Of a stretch of 64,000 nt of DNA, positions 16,858 through 29,815 are shown piece by piece. This stretch comes from Mesorhizobium sp. M2E.F.Ca.ET.219.01.1.1 (GTDB lineage: Bacteria; Pseudomonadota; Alphaproteobacteria; Rhizobiales; Rhizobiaceae). The stretch spans positions 186,001 through 250,000 of the forward strand of contig NZ_SADT02000004.1 of the NCBI RefSeq assembly GCF_004016445.2, written 5' to 3'. Position 1 is the first letter of the stretch, and each line of letters opens with the position of its first letter. The notes under the pieces were generated by a model. That model was not told the DNA's origin. It saw only the letters and a list, made by a program, of their open reading frames with translations, and made no database searches. The translations under genes and the position numbers were made by a program.

Positions 16858-18651
<1,794 letters not shown>

Positions 18652-18671
18652 CGGCAGCGTAGCAACTGCCC

Positions 18672-18700
18672 ATTTCTCCCCGTATAGTGACGGGGAGAAG
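18672..18700. repeat. Single RIME-like hairpin module
   Basis: TTCTCCCCG (18674-18682) and CGGGGAGAA (18691-18699) face each other around TATAGTGA. The same hairpin with its loop recurs exactly at 38639-38664. It lies between the convergent aspS and exported-protein genes and may serve as a transcript end. Confidence 0.75.
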
Positions 18701-18713
18701 GCAGCTAGTTCGA

Positions 18714-19904
18714 TCAGTCCTGGTTCGCCTTGACCTTGACGCCAAGCGTCTTGGGCAGGTCGAGCGGGTTGGACATGGCGCCGGCCATGATCAGCGCGAA
18801 CGGCACCGACGACGGCGGCTCGGCCGAGATTTCCAGGCTCTTCGGATTGTCGAGGAAGGTGTTGACCGCCGCCGAGACTTCCGCCGTCAGCTCGGGATTG
18901 TTGAGCTGCGCCATGCCGAACGGCACGATCGCCTTGGCCTGGTTGGCGACGTCCTTCCCCGACATGCCCTGCTGCTTGCCGACATAATCGAGCACCTTGC
19001 CGGTTAGCGAATCGTCCTCGAAGCGCACCGATGCGCCGTTGAAGGAGAGCTGCTGCATCAGGCCGAGCATGGCCATGCCCTGCGCGGAATTGTCGGCGCC
19101 TTCCGGCTGCGAGGCGAGCTGCTTCTGCATCGCCTGCATCGATTTGATGAAATCGACCGTGTAGCCGCCGAGGTTGAAGGTCATGCCGAGCGTGCCGGCA
19201 TTCTCGACCGAGATGTCATATTTGGACAGCTCCATCTTGCCGTCGCTCGGCTGCCAGGTACCGGCCATGGCAATGTTGCCCGATATGTTCTGGTAGCCGA
19301 GCGCTTCGATCGCCTCCTTCGACTTGGGATCGTCGATCAGCGACAGGTCGGCGGTGAATTTTTCGGTGTTGGCGGTGAAGTCCATCGCTTTGCCGTCGGC
19401 CGGAGGCGTGATCTGGACGGCAAGCCCGTCCATCGCGAACGCTGTCTTGTCGCCGACCTTGACCGTCATGTTGGACAGCTCCGCCGACTTGTACATCATC
19501 AGCGAGCCGAGCGGATCGGTGCCGCCTTCGGCCGGGACCTTCATGTCGTGGATCACGACGGGGCTAAGGTTGAGTGTCACGCCGTCCTTGCTGTGTTCGA
19601 GAGGCGAGGTCGAGACGGTGGCGATCTCATAGCCGCCATTGGCCTCGGTGACGCCTTCCAGCTTCACGTCGCCGATCGGCAGCGCTTCCTTCTCGGCCGC
19701 CGGCTTGATGGAAACACCCTGCAGCACGGCGTTCGAATCGTCGCCGGAGACGCCGGTCCAGGAAATATCGACGCCCTGGGCGGCAAGGGTTGCCTTGATA
19801 CGCTCGGCCACGGCCGGATCGGCGGCGAAGGCCGCATTGAGAGGCAGCGTCAGCAGAAAGGTCGAAAAAGCCAGTTTCTTGAGCGTTGAGCGTTGGATTG
19901 TCAT
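18714..19904 (-). CDS. Exported protein of unknown function
   Basis: This is a 396-residue protein with a clear Sec signal peptide (KKLAFSTFLLTLPLNAAFA, cleavage after AFA near residue 28). The mature part alternates beta-strand-like and helical segments without a catalytic motif: ISWTGVSGDD, VVIHDMKVPAEGG, YQNISGNIAMAGTW and YDISVENAGTLGMTFNLGG. Repeated 'strand, GTL, strand' units suggest an elongated beta structure in the periplasm, loosely like DUF945/YdgA proteins. No lipobox is present. It is transcribed alone and divergently from parC. I cannot name a function. Confidence 0.7.
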   Translation of the reverse strand: MTIQRSTLKKLAFSTFLLTLPLNAAFAADPAVAERIKATLAAQGVDISWTGVSGDDSNAVLQGVSIKPAAEKEALPIGDVKLEGVTEANGGYEIATVSTSPLEHSKDGVTLNLSPVVIHDMKVPAEGGTDPLGSLMMYKSAELSNMTVKVGDKTAFAMDGLAVQITPPADGKAMDFTANTEKFTADLSLIDDPKSKEAIEALGYQNISGNIAMAGTWQPSDGKMELSKYDISVENAGTLGMTFNLGGYTVDFIKSMQAMQKQLASQPEGADNSAQGMAMLGLMQQLSFNGASVRFEDDSLTGKVLDYVGKQQGMSGKDVANQAKAIVPFGMAQLNNPELTAEVSAAVNTFLDNPKSLEISAEPPSSVPFALIMAGAMSNPLDLPKTLGVKVKANQD

Positions 19905-20320
19905 GGCGAGTTCCCTGTCCTGATTTGGCTATGATGAAAATTGTTTTGAAACCTGCTCCATCACCATTCCGTGACGAACGGGACGGGAAGAAGGCATTTT
20001 CCAGCACATGTGTCGAAAATGGCGGCGAAAAGCAAACACTGGGCGGCAGCCATTGCTTGATGCGGTGAATTTGTCATGAAGATCGCGGCTTTCCTCCGCC
20101 AGCGCGTTGCATGCCAGATAGAGGCCGCGTGTAACCAGTTGATGTTGGCCGGCGTCATGGTGCCGCCGCGGCCTGTTGCAGATCGGCGGCAAATTGCCGC
20201 CGCCTCCCGGGCGCTTCCGTGAAATCCTTCACATCACCGGCCGTGCTTGCCGGCCGCGGCGAAAGCGCCGATGTTCACGCGACGCTTGCCGCGAATCACC
20301 CGCTCGGCTAGTCCAAATCC
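19905..20320. other. Divergent region before parC
   Basis: This is a 416-bp stretch without a convincing gene. It contains a perfect palindrome CGGCGGCAA (20184-20192) and TTGCCGCCG (20194-20202) and a CCGGC/GCCGG hairpin near 20241-20258. Promoters for both divergent genes should lie here, but no strong sigma-70 consensus stands out. Confidence 0.4.
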
Positions 20321-22576
<2,256 letters not shown>

Positions 22577-22587
22577 CGCCGCCTTTC

Positions 22588-22822
22588 CCTTCTCCCCTTG
22601 TGGGGTGAGAAGCGGTCCGCGTTAGCGGACGAAAAGCCAATTGCTTGGCTTTTCGAGCTTCGAACGCCCTGAGCCTGTGAAGGGCCGGGTGGCGACCGAT
22701 CCACCCCCGGCCGGGTCCCCGCTGCTTCGCAGCGTCCCGGCGTTCGCCGGCCTTTCATCGTGCCACTGGCACGATGAATTCACCTTCGGTGAACCGGCTG
22801 CTCACCCCACAAGGGGAGAAGG
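22588..22822. repeat. Palindromic mosaic element with 22-bp terminal inverted repeats
   Basis: The first 22 bases (22588-22609, CCTTCTCCCCTTG then TGGGGTGAG) are the exact reverse complement of the last 22 (22801-22822). Inside are at least six hairpins in a row: GTCCGC/GCGGAC, AAAAGCCAA/TTGGCTTTT, CGCTGC/GCAGCG, CCGGC/GCCGG, CATCGTGCC/GGCACGATG and TTCACC/GGTGAA. It is RIME-like in its ends but longer than the simple modules elsewhere in the window. Confidence 0.85.
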
Positions 22823-22834
22823 AAAAGGCACTAT

Positions 22835-22872
22835 TTGGACTATCGTCACGATTGCTGCACTATGATGGTGCA
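22835..22872 (+). promoter_or_regulatory. Promoter with overlapping palindrome upstream of the AI-2E family gene
   Basis: TTGGAC (22835-22840), a 17-bp spacer and CACTAT (22858-22863) form a reasonable sigma-70-type promoter. TGCAC (22856-22860) and GTGCA (22868-22872) flank 7 bp and overlap the -10, as a repressor site would. Confidence 0.45.
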
Positions 22873-22913
22873 TAAGCTTCCATCGAACCATCGGGCAGGG
22901 GAGAGACGCCGGG

Positions 22914-24113
22914 TTGAAGCGGGCTGAGATCCAGAAGCCGGGGCAGCGCCTGTTCGGCCTGTCGACGCCGCTCAGGGCTGCCGTCATCCCGCCGCTGTCG
23001 GCGGCGCGCTGGCTCCTGGTGCTGATTGTCGCCGCCGGCGTCTATTTCTTCCATGGTTTCCTGTTCCCGGTTCTGGCCGCGCTCGTCATCGCCTTCGCCA
23101 GCTGGCCGCTCTACCGCCGGCTGCTTGTCGCCGTCGGTGGCAGCCGCACCATAGGCGCGACGCTCGCGATCCTCTTCATCCTCACCTTCCTGGTGGTGCC
23201 GATCGCGCTGGCTGGCACCTATGCCATCAACGAGCTGCGCGAATGGGTGGTCTGGGCGATCGAGACCAACCGCCACGGCGCGGCGACACCACGTTGGATC
23301 GCCACCATGCCGGTCATCGGCGAGTGGCTGAACGGGCAGTGGACGGCCTATCTCGGCCATCCCGGCGGCATCGGCGAATTGATCCAGGCGGTCAGCGGTT
23401 CCAATATCGGAAATATCTATCGCGGCGCTTTGGCTGCTGGCGGCAGTGCCTTCAGCCTGCTGCTGACGCTTCTGTTCATGATGATCGCGTTGTTCTTCGC
23501 CTATCGAGATGGCGAGTCTTTCGCGGCGCAGGTCGATCGCCTCGGCGAACGCATCCTGCCGACGCGCTGGGAGCGGATCTCGCGTGTCGTGCCGGCGACC
23601 ATCTCCTCGACCGTGACGGGCATGACCATCATCGCCATCGGCGAAGGCCTGGTGCTGGGCATCGCCTATTGGCTCGCCGGCGTGCCGTCGCCGGTCACGC
23701 TCGGCGCGCTCACCGGCATCATGGCGCTGATCCCCGGCGGCGCGCCGCTCTCCTTCACCCTGGTCTCGATCTACCTCGCCGCCAGCGGCAAGCTGTTCGC
23801 TGGCGCCGCACTGTTCACATGGGGCGCGGTCGAGCTCTTCATCGTCGACAAGACACTGCGGCCCAAGCTGGTCGGCGGGCCGATCAAGCTGCCTTTCCTG
23901 CCGACCTTTTTCGGCCTGATCGGCGGCGTCAAGACCATGGGCTTCCTCGGCCTGTTCATCGGCCCGGTGCTGATGGCGCTGCTCGTCGCCATCTGGCGCG
24001 AATGGCTGCGCGAGGTGGACTTGATGGACGAGATCCCACCGGTGCCCGACGAGGCCGGCGCGCCGCCCCAAATCGAGGCGGCGGCCAAGCCGAGGAAGAT
24101 TCAGGCCGGGTGA
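22914..24113 (+). CDS. AI-2E family transporter (PerM/UPF0118)
   Basis: This is a 399-residue inner-membrane protein with seven or eight helices, in the family named for AI-2 export but including many permeases of other or unknown substrate. Family marks are the paired N-terminal helices (FLFPVLAALVIAFASWPLYR), a large hydrophilic loop (about residues 110-170), the FFAYRDGESF segment and the C-terminal GALTGIMALIPGGAPLSF and ELFIVDKTLRPKLVGG motifs. The start is a TTG with GGGGAGAG upstream. The end overlaps the convergent EamA gene by 13 bp. Substrate unknown. Confidence 0.88.
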   Translation: MKRAEIQKPGQRLFGLSTPLRAAVIPPLSAARWLLVLIVAAGVYFFHGFLFPVLAALVIAFASWPLYRRLLVAVGGSRTIGATLAILFILTFLVVPIALAGTYAINELREWVVWAIETNRHGAATPRWIATMPVIGEWLNGQWTAYLGHPGGIGELIQAVSGSNIGNIYRGALAAGGSAFSLLLTLLFMMIALFFAYRDGESFAAQVDRLGERILPTRWERISRVVPATISSTVTGMTIIAIGEGLVLGIAYWLAGVPSPVTLGALTGIMALIPGGAPLSFTLVSIYLAASGKLFAGAALFTWGAVELFIVDKTLRPKLVGGPIKLPFLPTFFGLIGGVKTMGFLGLFIGPVLMALLVAIWREWLREVDLMDEIPPVPDEAGAPPQIEAAAKPRKIQAG

Positions 24114-24997
24114 ACCACGGCAAGCGCGGCCCGGCGCTTGCGGCCCTCATGCAATTGCCACAGCGAATGCGCCACCAGCGTCACGATCAGGATCGTGCCG
24201 CCGATCAGGCTGTTGCGCGTGGGTGCCTCGGCGAAGATCAACCAGACCCAGATCGGCGCCAGCACGGTCTCCAGGACATAGAACATCGCCACTTCCGGGC
24301 CCGAAATGTATTTCGGTCCGTTCGCCAGGCAGAAGAACGAGATTGGCATGATCACGGCGCCGTTGAGGATGATCCACCACGGCGCGTTGACGTGAAAACC
24401 TTCGCCCGGAACCATGACGATGGCGAGCGCCAGCGGCAGGATGACGCCGACTAGCCCGGTGAAGCCCATATCCTCGCCGCTGGCGCGCGAGATGGTGATG
24501 GCGAGCGCGACGAAGAAGGCAGAGCAAAGCGCCATGAAATCGCCGAACAGATGCCCGGCGCCGACCGAGCCGCCGACGATGATCAGCACGCCGAGGATCA
24601 TCGCCAGCATGGCGATCACGGTTGCAAGCCGTGGTCTTTCCTTGAGGAAGAGCCACGACAGCAGCGCCGCGAACACGGTGTTGAAGGCCAGGATGAAGAC
24701 GAGGTCGGCCGTCGAGGTGTGATAGACCGCCGTGACGAAGCTTATCCCGGTCATGCCATAGCAGAATGCCACGGCAAGCCCCGACCAGCCCGGAATGAGC
24801 CGCGGCGCGTTTCTGTTCAGCGACCTCCAGATCGCCCATATCACCAGGCCCGCCAGCAAGGTGGTGCCGGTGCGCAGCAGCATGATCGTCCAGGGGGTGC
24901 CGTCGGCAAGCCGGATCAGCGGTATGTCGATGGTTAGTGTCAGGCCGCCGATGGCGGTGATCAGAAGACCTTTTTGGTGATCGGTGTGGGTGGACAC
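24101..24997 (-). CDS. EamA/DMT-family permease
   Basis: This is a 298-residue protein with ten probable transmembrane helices arranged as two EamA repeats (about residues 10-140 and 150-285), the layout of drug/metabolite transporters such as RhaT and YdcZ-like exporters. Typical segments are TSTADLVFILAFNTVFAALLSW in the first repeat and ISGPEVAMFYVLETVLAPIW in the second, each with the conserved Pro/Glu positions of the family. It likely exports a small metabolite. It overlaps the end of the convergent AI-2E gene by 13 bp. Substrate and regulation are not apparent. Confidence 0.88.
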   Translation of the reverse strand: MSTHTDHQKGLLITAIGGLTLTIDIPLIRLADGTPWTIMLLRTGTTLLAGLVIWAIWRSLNRNAPRLIPGWSGLAVAFCYGMTGISFVTAVYHTSTADLVFILAFNTVFAALLSWLFLKERPRLATVIAMLAMILGVLIIVGGSVGAGHLFGDFMALCSAFFVALAITISRASGEDMGFTGLVGVILPLALAIVMVPGEGFHVNAPWWIILNGAVIMPISFFCLANGPKYISGPEVAMFYVLETVLAPIWVWLIFAEAPTRNSLIGGTILIVTLVAHSLWQLHEGRKRRAALAVVHPA

Positions 24998-25120
24998 GTG
25001 GGCAATCTCGCAAAGCAGTCTTGAAGAGGCGCACAGCTATGCCGCGGTCCTCCCAGCCTGAGGGCCGAAAGACCAGCGTCCTCCTCCTTGAAACAGTTTA
25101 AGGGTGAAGCGTGAGGCTGT

Positions 25121-25885
25121 TCAGCGACTGACCGCTTCGTGGTCGTAGCGTTCCCAGCCTTTCGGGCCGAGATGCTCCTGCGGCATGAAGCGCATCTTAT
25201 AGTTCATCTTGCGCGAGCCGTTGACCCAGTAGCCGAGATAGACGTGGGGCAGGCCCATCGCCTTGGCGCGGGCGATGTGGTCGAGGATCATGAAGGTGCC
25301 GAGCGAGCGGTCCTCGAGGTCGGGATTGAAGTAGGAATAGACCATCGACAGGCCGTCGGCCATCTTGTCGGTCAGCGCCACAGCGATCAGCTCGCCCTGG
25401 CCTTTGCCGGTTATGAAAGTGTCGGGGCCACGACGCCGGTATTCGATGATCTTGGTATCGACATGCGTGTCTTCCACCATCATCGCATAGTCGAGCACGG
25501 TCATGTCCGACATGCCGCCACGGCGATGGCGGGCGTCGAGATAGCTGCGGAAGAGCGAGTACTGCTCGGTCGAGGGCTGCGCGTCATGCATGGCGCCGAC
25601 GAGATCGGCATTGTGCTGGATGACGCGGCGCATGTTGCGGCTGGGGTCGAATTCCTGCGCCAGGATGCGCACCGACACGCAGGCGCGGCAGGACTCGCAA
25701 GCCGGGCGGTAGGCGATGTTCTGCGAGCGCCGGAAGCCGCCTTGCGTCAACAGGTCGTTCATCTCCGGCGCCTTGTCGCCGACAAGGTGCGTGAACACCT
25801 TGCGCTCGAACTGTCCCTCCAGATAGGGGCACGGCGACGGCGCTGTCAGGAAGAACTGCGGCGACTGGGTCGGATGCTGCGTCAT
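25121..25885 (-). CDS. bpt: Aspartate/glutamate leucyltransferase (bacterial N-end rule)
   Basis: This 254-residue protein belongs to the ATE family and transfers leucine from Leu-tRNA to proteins with N-terminal Asp or Glu, marking them for ClpS/ClpAP degradation. The N-terminal half has the conserved Cys set of arginyl/leucyl transferases: CPYLEG near residue 18 and ACESCRACVSVRI near residue 64. The C-terminal half is the GNAT-like domain with GELIAVALTDKMADGLSMVYSYFNPDL and YLGYWVNGSRKMNYK. Length and start match the Bpt family. It is monocistronic here and upstream of the RDD gene in the same orientation. Confidence 0.95.
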   Translation of the reverse strand: MTQHPTQSPQFFLTAPSPCPYLEGQFERKVFTHLVGDKAPEMNDLLTQGGFRRSQNIAYRPACESCRACVSVRILAQEFDPSRNMRRVIQHNADLVGAMHDAQPSTEQYSLFRSYLDARHRRGGMSDMTVLDYAMMVEDTHVDTKIIEYRRRGPDTFITGKGQGELIAVALTDKMADGLSMVYSYFNPDLEDRSLGTFMILDHIARAKAMGLPHVYLGYWVNGSRKMNYKMRFMPQEHLGPKGWERYDHEAVSR

Positions 25886-26048
25886 CTAATCTTGGAAACG
25901 CTCCTGCGAATCACCCTACCTTTGGCCCGGCCGGCGAAAAATTCAACAGGATTATGCTGTCGTGACGGCTCCGGCCTGTTCATATACGCCCTGTTCATCG
26001 TTGAGCACGGGCGGCGCGGCGGTTCGGTGAATGCCGCCGCGGCCATCG

Positions 26049-26519
26049 TCAGATGTCGGTTCGGGTGACCACGGTGCCGAGCAACAGGTCGTGCAGCGTG
26101 CGCTTGCGGTCGGAAAACAGCGTGACCAGCAGCACCAGCGGCGTCAGGATGACGTTGCCGGCCCAGAACAGCACCGAGTGCACCACCGCTGTCATGCCGT
26201 CGATGCGGCTGCCGTCGAGCTTCTCCAGGCGGATGCCCATGATCTTCATGCCGGTCGTCGCCTGGTCGCGGCTGCCCAGGGTGTTCCAGATGTAGAGGAT
26301 GGCAACCATCGGCACCAGCACCGAAAACAGCGCCCAGCCGAGGCCGAAGGTCAAAAGCCCGAGAATGGCCACTAGTATGGCGAAAGGAATGGTGAGCAGC
26401 GCGACGAAGAAATAGTCGAGCATGAAGGCAAAGATGCGCCTTGTCCGCACCCCGCGATAGGCGCGGGTGTCCTCGAACCTGGTCGTAATGATCTCACCGT
26501 CCAGCACGCGTGCGTTCAT
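26049..26519 (-). CDS. RDD-family membrane protein
   Basis: This is a 156-residue protein of the RDD family: RTRRIFAFMLDYFFVALLTIPFAI gives the first helix with the R and D positions, LVPMVAILYIWNTLG the second, and DRKRTLHDLLLGTVV the late D-x-x-x-R-[TA]-x-H-D motif. Start MNARVLDGEIITTRFED was chosen because the upstream in-frame part is arginine-rich noise. Function is unknown; RDD proteins have been proposed as ion or small-molecule transporters. It is near another membrane gene in the same orientation, 106 bp apart. Confidence 0.85.
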   Translation of the reverse strand: MNARVLDGEIITTRFEDTRAYRGVRTRRIFAFMLDYFFVALLTIPFAILVAILGLLTFGLGWALFSVLVPMVAILYIWNTLGSRDQATTGMKIMGIRLEKLDGSRIDGMTAVVHSVLFWAGNVILTPLVLLVTLFSDRKRTLHDLLLGTVVTRTDI

Positions 26520-26625
26520 GTCCGTTCCTCGATCGCCGCATCCGCATAAGGATGCCTGCCGCCTTCTCAAATGGTGAAAGCGGCCCCGAATTCAAGGAAC
26601 GTGCCCGCCGGCGGCCGGCTTGATC

Positions 26626-27303
26626 TCAGAAAATGCCGGGACAGAGCCTGTAGCGAACCCGCCCGAGATAGTCGCGATATTCCTCCGTCAGCGCCAGGAT
26701 GCGTTCCTCGCGCAGGATGCGATGGACCTGGAACAGTGTGATGATCGCGTAGACGGTGAAATTGTAGACGGAAAAGCTCGACAGCAGGAACAGGATGTGC
26801 CCCGCTAGGTAACCCGCATAGATCGGATGCCGCACGAACCGGTAGGCCCCTCCGGTGACGACGCCGCGATTGGCGGGCAGGATGGCGAAGGAGCGACCGA
26901 GCGACATCTTGCCCCAGATGACCAGCCACAGGGCCAGGAACTGCAGTGGCGCCGCGATAAAGAGCGGAATGATGGCGGTACCCTCCTGAAGCGAGACGAA
27001 GCCCGAGCCAAAACCGGCGGTCACCGCGATGAAGACCGTGAAAGGGCTCCAGTCGCGCACCAGCGGCCGCCGCGCCAAAAGCAGCCAGACGAAGGTAAGC
27101 GTCTCGGAGATCGTCAGCAGCAGGACGTTGAGGCGGCCCGGATCGACGATGACGTTGTTCACGCCGCGATAGACGAAAATCGCCGCGACGAGCAGCGCGA
27201 TGAAACGGAACAGGCCTTCACGTAGGTCCACGAAAACCGGGTGGGACTGCAGGTCGGACAGGAATCCAGTCGCTGTGCCAGGCAAGGTATCGCTTTTGGA
27301 CAT
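26626..27303 (-). CDS. Isoprenylcysteine carboxylmethyltransferase-like (ICMT/PEMT) membrane protein
   Basis: This is a 225-residue protein with about five membrane helices. The C-terminal half carries the ICMT/phospholipid-methyltransferase signature: SLGRSFAILP, GAYRFVRHPIYAGYLAGHI (R-H-P-x-Y-x-G) and RILREERILALTEEYRDYLGRV (E-E-x-x-L...Y-x-x-Y), which bind S-adenosylmethionine and lipid substrate. Start MSKSDTLPGTATGFLS (27303) was preferred to a longer frame that is not protein-like. The substrate is unknown; bacterial members methylate lipids or small molecules rather than prenylated proteins. A second member of the same superfamily is at 43759-44307. Confidence 0.82.
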   Translation of the reverse strand: MSKSDTLPGTATGFLSDLQSHPVFVDLREGLFRFIALLVAAIFVYRGVNNVIVDPGRLNVLLLTISETLTFVWLLLARRPLVRDWSPFTVFIAVTAGFGSGFVSLQEGTAIIPLFIAAPLQFLALWLVIWGKMSLGRSFAILPANRGVVTGGAYRFVRHPIYAGYLAGHILFLLSSFSVYNFTVYAIITLFQVHRILREERILALTEEYRDYLGRVRYRLCPGIF

Positions 27304-27494
27304 GAACACTCGGCTACCCCATGGTTCCCCTCGATTGTGACCATTGCACGCAAGCGTTGCCGTGGGGTTAAGTTTCACGGCGCACATGGTTGAGTTCTCG
27401 AAATTTCCGCGATTGGCGGGCGCGATAGGCAGTTGAATATGACGCCGCTGCCAGTTTAGCTTGCTGCGGCGCACAAGATGCGGGGACGGGGTTC

Positions 27495-28883
27495 ATGGAC
27501 TACGATATGCTGGTCATCGGCAGCGGCCCTTCGGGGCGCCGCGCCGCCGTGCAATCGGCCAAGCTCGGCAAGTCGGTCCTGGTGGTCGACCGGGGCAGGC
27601 GCCTGGGTGGCGTCTCCGTGCATACCGGCACCATCCCGTCGAAGACGTTGCGCGAGACCGTGCTCAATCTCTCGGGCTGGCGCGAGCGCGGCTTCTACGG
27701 ACGCGGCTACCGGGTGAAGCAGGACATTTCGATCGGCGATCTGGTCGACCGGCTGCACAAGACCCTCGATCATGAGGTCGAGGTGCTGCAGCACCAGTTC
27801 ATGCGCAACACCGTGAAAAGCGCGCGCGCCGCGGTTAAATTCCTCACGCCGAACAAGGCCAGCCTGACCGCCGACAATGGCGATTACAGCGAGGTTGGCT
27901 TTGCCAACGCGCTGATTGCCGTCGGCACCCGGCCGCACCGGCCGGCCGACGTGCCCTTCGACCAGAAGCGGATCTTCGACAGCGACGAGATGCTGGAACT
28001 CCACCATCTGCCGCGCACGCTGACGGTGATTGGCGCCGGCGTCATCGGCGTCGAATACGCCACCATCTTTTCGGCGCTCGACGTGCCGGTGACCTTGGTC
28101 GAGCCGCGCAACTCCATCCTGGATTTCATCGACCGCGAGATCGTCGACGACTTCATCCACCAGATGCGCGACCGCGGCATGACCATCCGGCTCGGCAGCA
28201 CGGTGAAGGAGATCGCCTCGAAACCCGACTATGCCGAGGTGACGCTGGCCGACGGCCGCACCATCCGCTCCGAGATGGTGCTCTACGCCGCCGGCCGTAC
28301 CGGCAACATCGCCAGCCTCGGCCTCGACGCGGTCGGCATCGAGGCCGACAACCGCGGCCGCATCAAGGTCGATCCTCAAACTTTCCAGACCAGCGTGCCC
28401 AACATCTACGCCTCCGGCGACGTCATTGGCTTCCCGAGCCTTGCCTCGACGTCGATGGAGCAGGGCCGGGTGGCGGCTTGCCACGCCTTCGGCGTCAACC
28501 TGCCGCCGCCGCCGGAGAGCTTTCCCTACGGCATCTACGCCGTGCCGGAAATCTCGACGGTCGGCCTGTCGGAAGAGCAGGTGCGCGAGAGCGGCGCCGC
28601 CTACGAGGTGGGCCTGGCGCGTTTTCGCGAGACATCGCGCGGCCATATCATGGGCGTCTCAAGCGGTTTCCTGAAACTCTTGTTCTCGGTCGAGACGCGT
28701 CGCCTGCTCGGCGCCCATATCGTCGGCGAGGGCGCCACCGAGCTCATTCATATCGGCCAGGCGGTCATCAATCTCGGTGGCACGGTCGACTTCTTCGTCA
28801 ACAACACCTTCAACTACCCGACGCTGGCCGAAGCCTACAAGATCGCGGGCCTGGACGCCTGGAACCGGATGGGACGGGGGTAG
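27495..28883 (+). CDS. sthA: Soluble pyridine nucleotide transhydrogenase
   Basis: This is a 462-residue FAD-containing member of the lipoamide dehydrogenase family. It transfers hydride from NADPH to NAD+ in the cytoplasm. The FAD motif is MLVIGSGPSGRRAAVQSAKLG, the NAD(P) motif LTVIGAGVIGVEYATIFSAL (about residues 178-197), the second FAD motif IYASGDVIGFPSLA, and the dimer domain ends in HIGQAVINLGG and NYPTLAEAYK. In the usual redox site the sequence is GGVSVHTGTIPSKTLRE, with no cysteine pair, as expected for SthA and unlike disulfide reductases. It is divergent from the ICMT-like gene and monocistronic. Confidence 0.94.
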   Translation: MDYDMLVIGSGPSGRRAAVQSAKLGKSVLVVDRGRRLGGVSVHTGTIPSKTLRETVLNLSGWRERGFYGRGYRVKQDISIGDLVDRLHKTLDHEVEVLQHQFMRNTVKSARAAVKFLTPNKASLTADNGDYSEVGFANALIAVGTRPHRPADVPFDQKRIFDSDEMLELHHLPRTLTVIGAGVIGVEYATIFSALDVPVTLVEPRNSILDFIDREIVDDFIHQMRDRGMTIRLGSTVKEIASKPDYAEVTLADGRTIRSEMVLYAAGRTGNIASLGLDAVGIEADNRGRIKVDPQTFQTSVPNIYASGDVIGFPSLASTSMEQGRVAACHAFGVNLPPPPESFPYGIYAVPEISTVGLSEEQVRESGAAYEVGLARFRETSRGHIMGVSSGFLKLLFSVETRRLLGAHIVGEGATELIHIGQAVINLGGTVDFFVNNTFNYPTLAEAYKIAGLDAWNRMGRG

Positions 28884-28950
28884 GGATCCTCGAGCCGCCG
28901 CGTGCTGAGCCTGCCTTCTAAGGGCATCGAAGCCCGGCTGGCGGGCGCGG

Positions 28951-29622
28951 TCAGGCCGCCGGCATAGGGCCTGCCAGCCACTGCCGCGCGATCGCCGCGT
29001 CCGCATCGCCGAATTCATGGCCCGAGGCGACGATGCGCGCGTCGACCTCGGCGCGGCGCTCGCTGAACAACGTCACCAGAGCCGGCGCGAACGGGCCGTA
29101 GGTCTGGTCGGCGGCGCCGGCGATGATCAGCACCCGCGTTCCGCCGAGATCGGTCATCGGCGAAGTGACCAGCACCGGCATCGCCCGCAACAGCGCCGCC
29201 TGCCGGACCAGGCCCGGATGAAGAAGCATCAGGCTGGAGATGACGTTGGCGCCGTTCGAATAACCAAGGAAGGTCGCGCGTCGCAGGTCGAGGTCATGGC
29301 GCTTCGATACCTCCACGGCGAATTCAGCATAGGCGGCGGTCTCGTCGCGGATGCTGGCCTGTTCAAAACTTGTCGGCGTGATTCGCTCGAACCAGCGGAA
29401 GCCGTCCTCCTGAGAGATGCGCCCGCGCGCGGCAACCAGCGTCATGTCAGGCGCGATCTTCCGTGCAAGCGGGATGAGCGTTGTTTCATCCACACCCGAT
29501 CCATGCAGCACAAAAAGGCATTTGCCGGTCGACTTTGACGGCGTCGCCACCCGGTAGCGAAAGCCCAGATCACTGTGCAGGATACTGTTTTCGTCGCTAT
29601 ATTCGGACACGCTCACATCCAT
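28951..29622 (-). CDS. Alpha/beta hydrolase (carboxylesterase/phospholipase-like)
   Basis: This is a 223-residue cytoplasmic hydrolase. CLFVLHGSGVDETTLIPLA gives the oxyanion region (H-G-x-G), FLGYSNGANVISSLMLL the nucleophile elbow G-Y-S-N-G, LIIAGAADQTYGPFAP the acid Asp, and VASGHEFGD the catalytic His. The layout resembles YpfH/MhqD-type carboxylesterases. The natural substrate cannot be told. It converges with sthA; 67 bp separate them. Confidence 0.88.
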   Translation of the reverse strand: MDVSVSEYSDENSILHSDLGFRYRVATPSKSTGKCLFVLHGSGVDETTLIPLARKIAPDMTLVAARGRISQEDGFRWFERITPTSFEQASIRDETAAYAEFAVEVSKRHDLDLRRATFLGYSNGANVISSLMLLHPGLVRQAALLRAMPVLVTSPMTDLGGTRVLIIAGAADQTYGPFAPALVTLFSERRAEVDARIVASGHEFGDADAAIARQWLAGPMPAA

Positions 29623-29815
29623 TTGATTCCATGAGAGATTTGTTGATTTGCCGGCTTCAAAACGGAATATTTTCGCGCTCCGCGAAAGTTGATTGAACCA
29701 GGCGCATTTCAGTCCGTTTCAGCGCCGATACACCTCCCCGTGGGAGGAATCGAAGCGGTGCGCCCCGGGGGTCGCATTGCTGGCTATGAACAACCAGCTT
29801 TGAGGCCTTTTGTCG

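Larger units (their letters stand above)
22577..22913. other. Gene-free region filled by a palindromic mosaic element and a promoter
   Basis: No gene is seen. Most of the 337 bp is the 235-bp mosaic element at 22588-22822, and the rest is the promoter/operator of the AI-2E family gene at 22835-22872. Confidence 0.7.

Noticed and set aside
19929..20192. 87-residue minus-strand frame in the parC divergent region
   Set aside because: His/Arg-rich with no domain or ribosome site; it spans a palindromic region.
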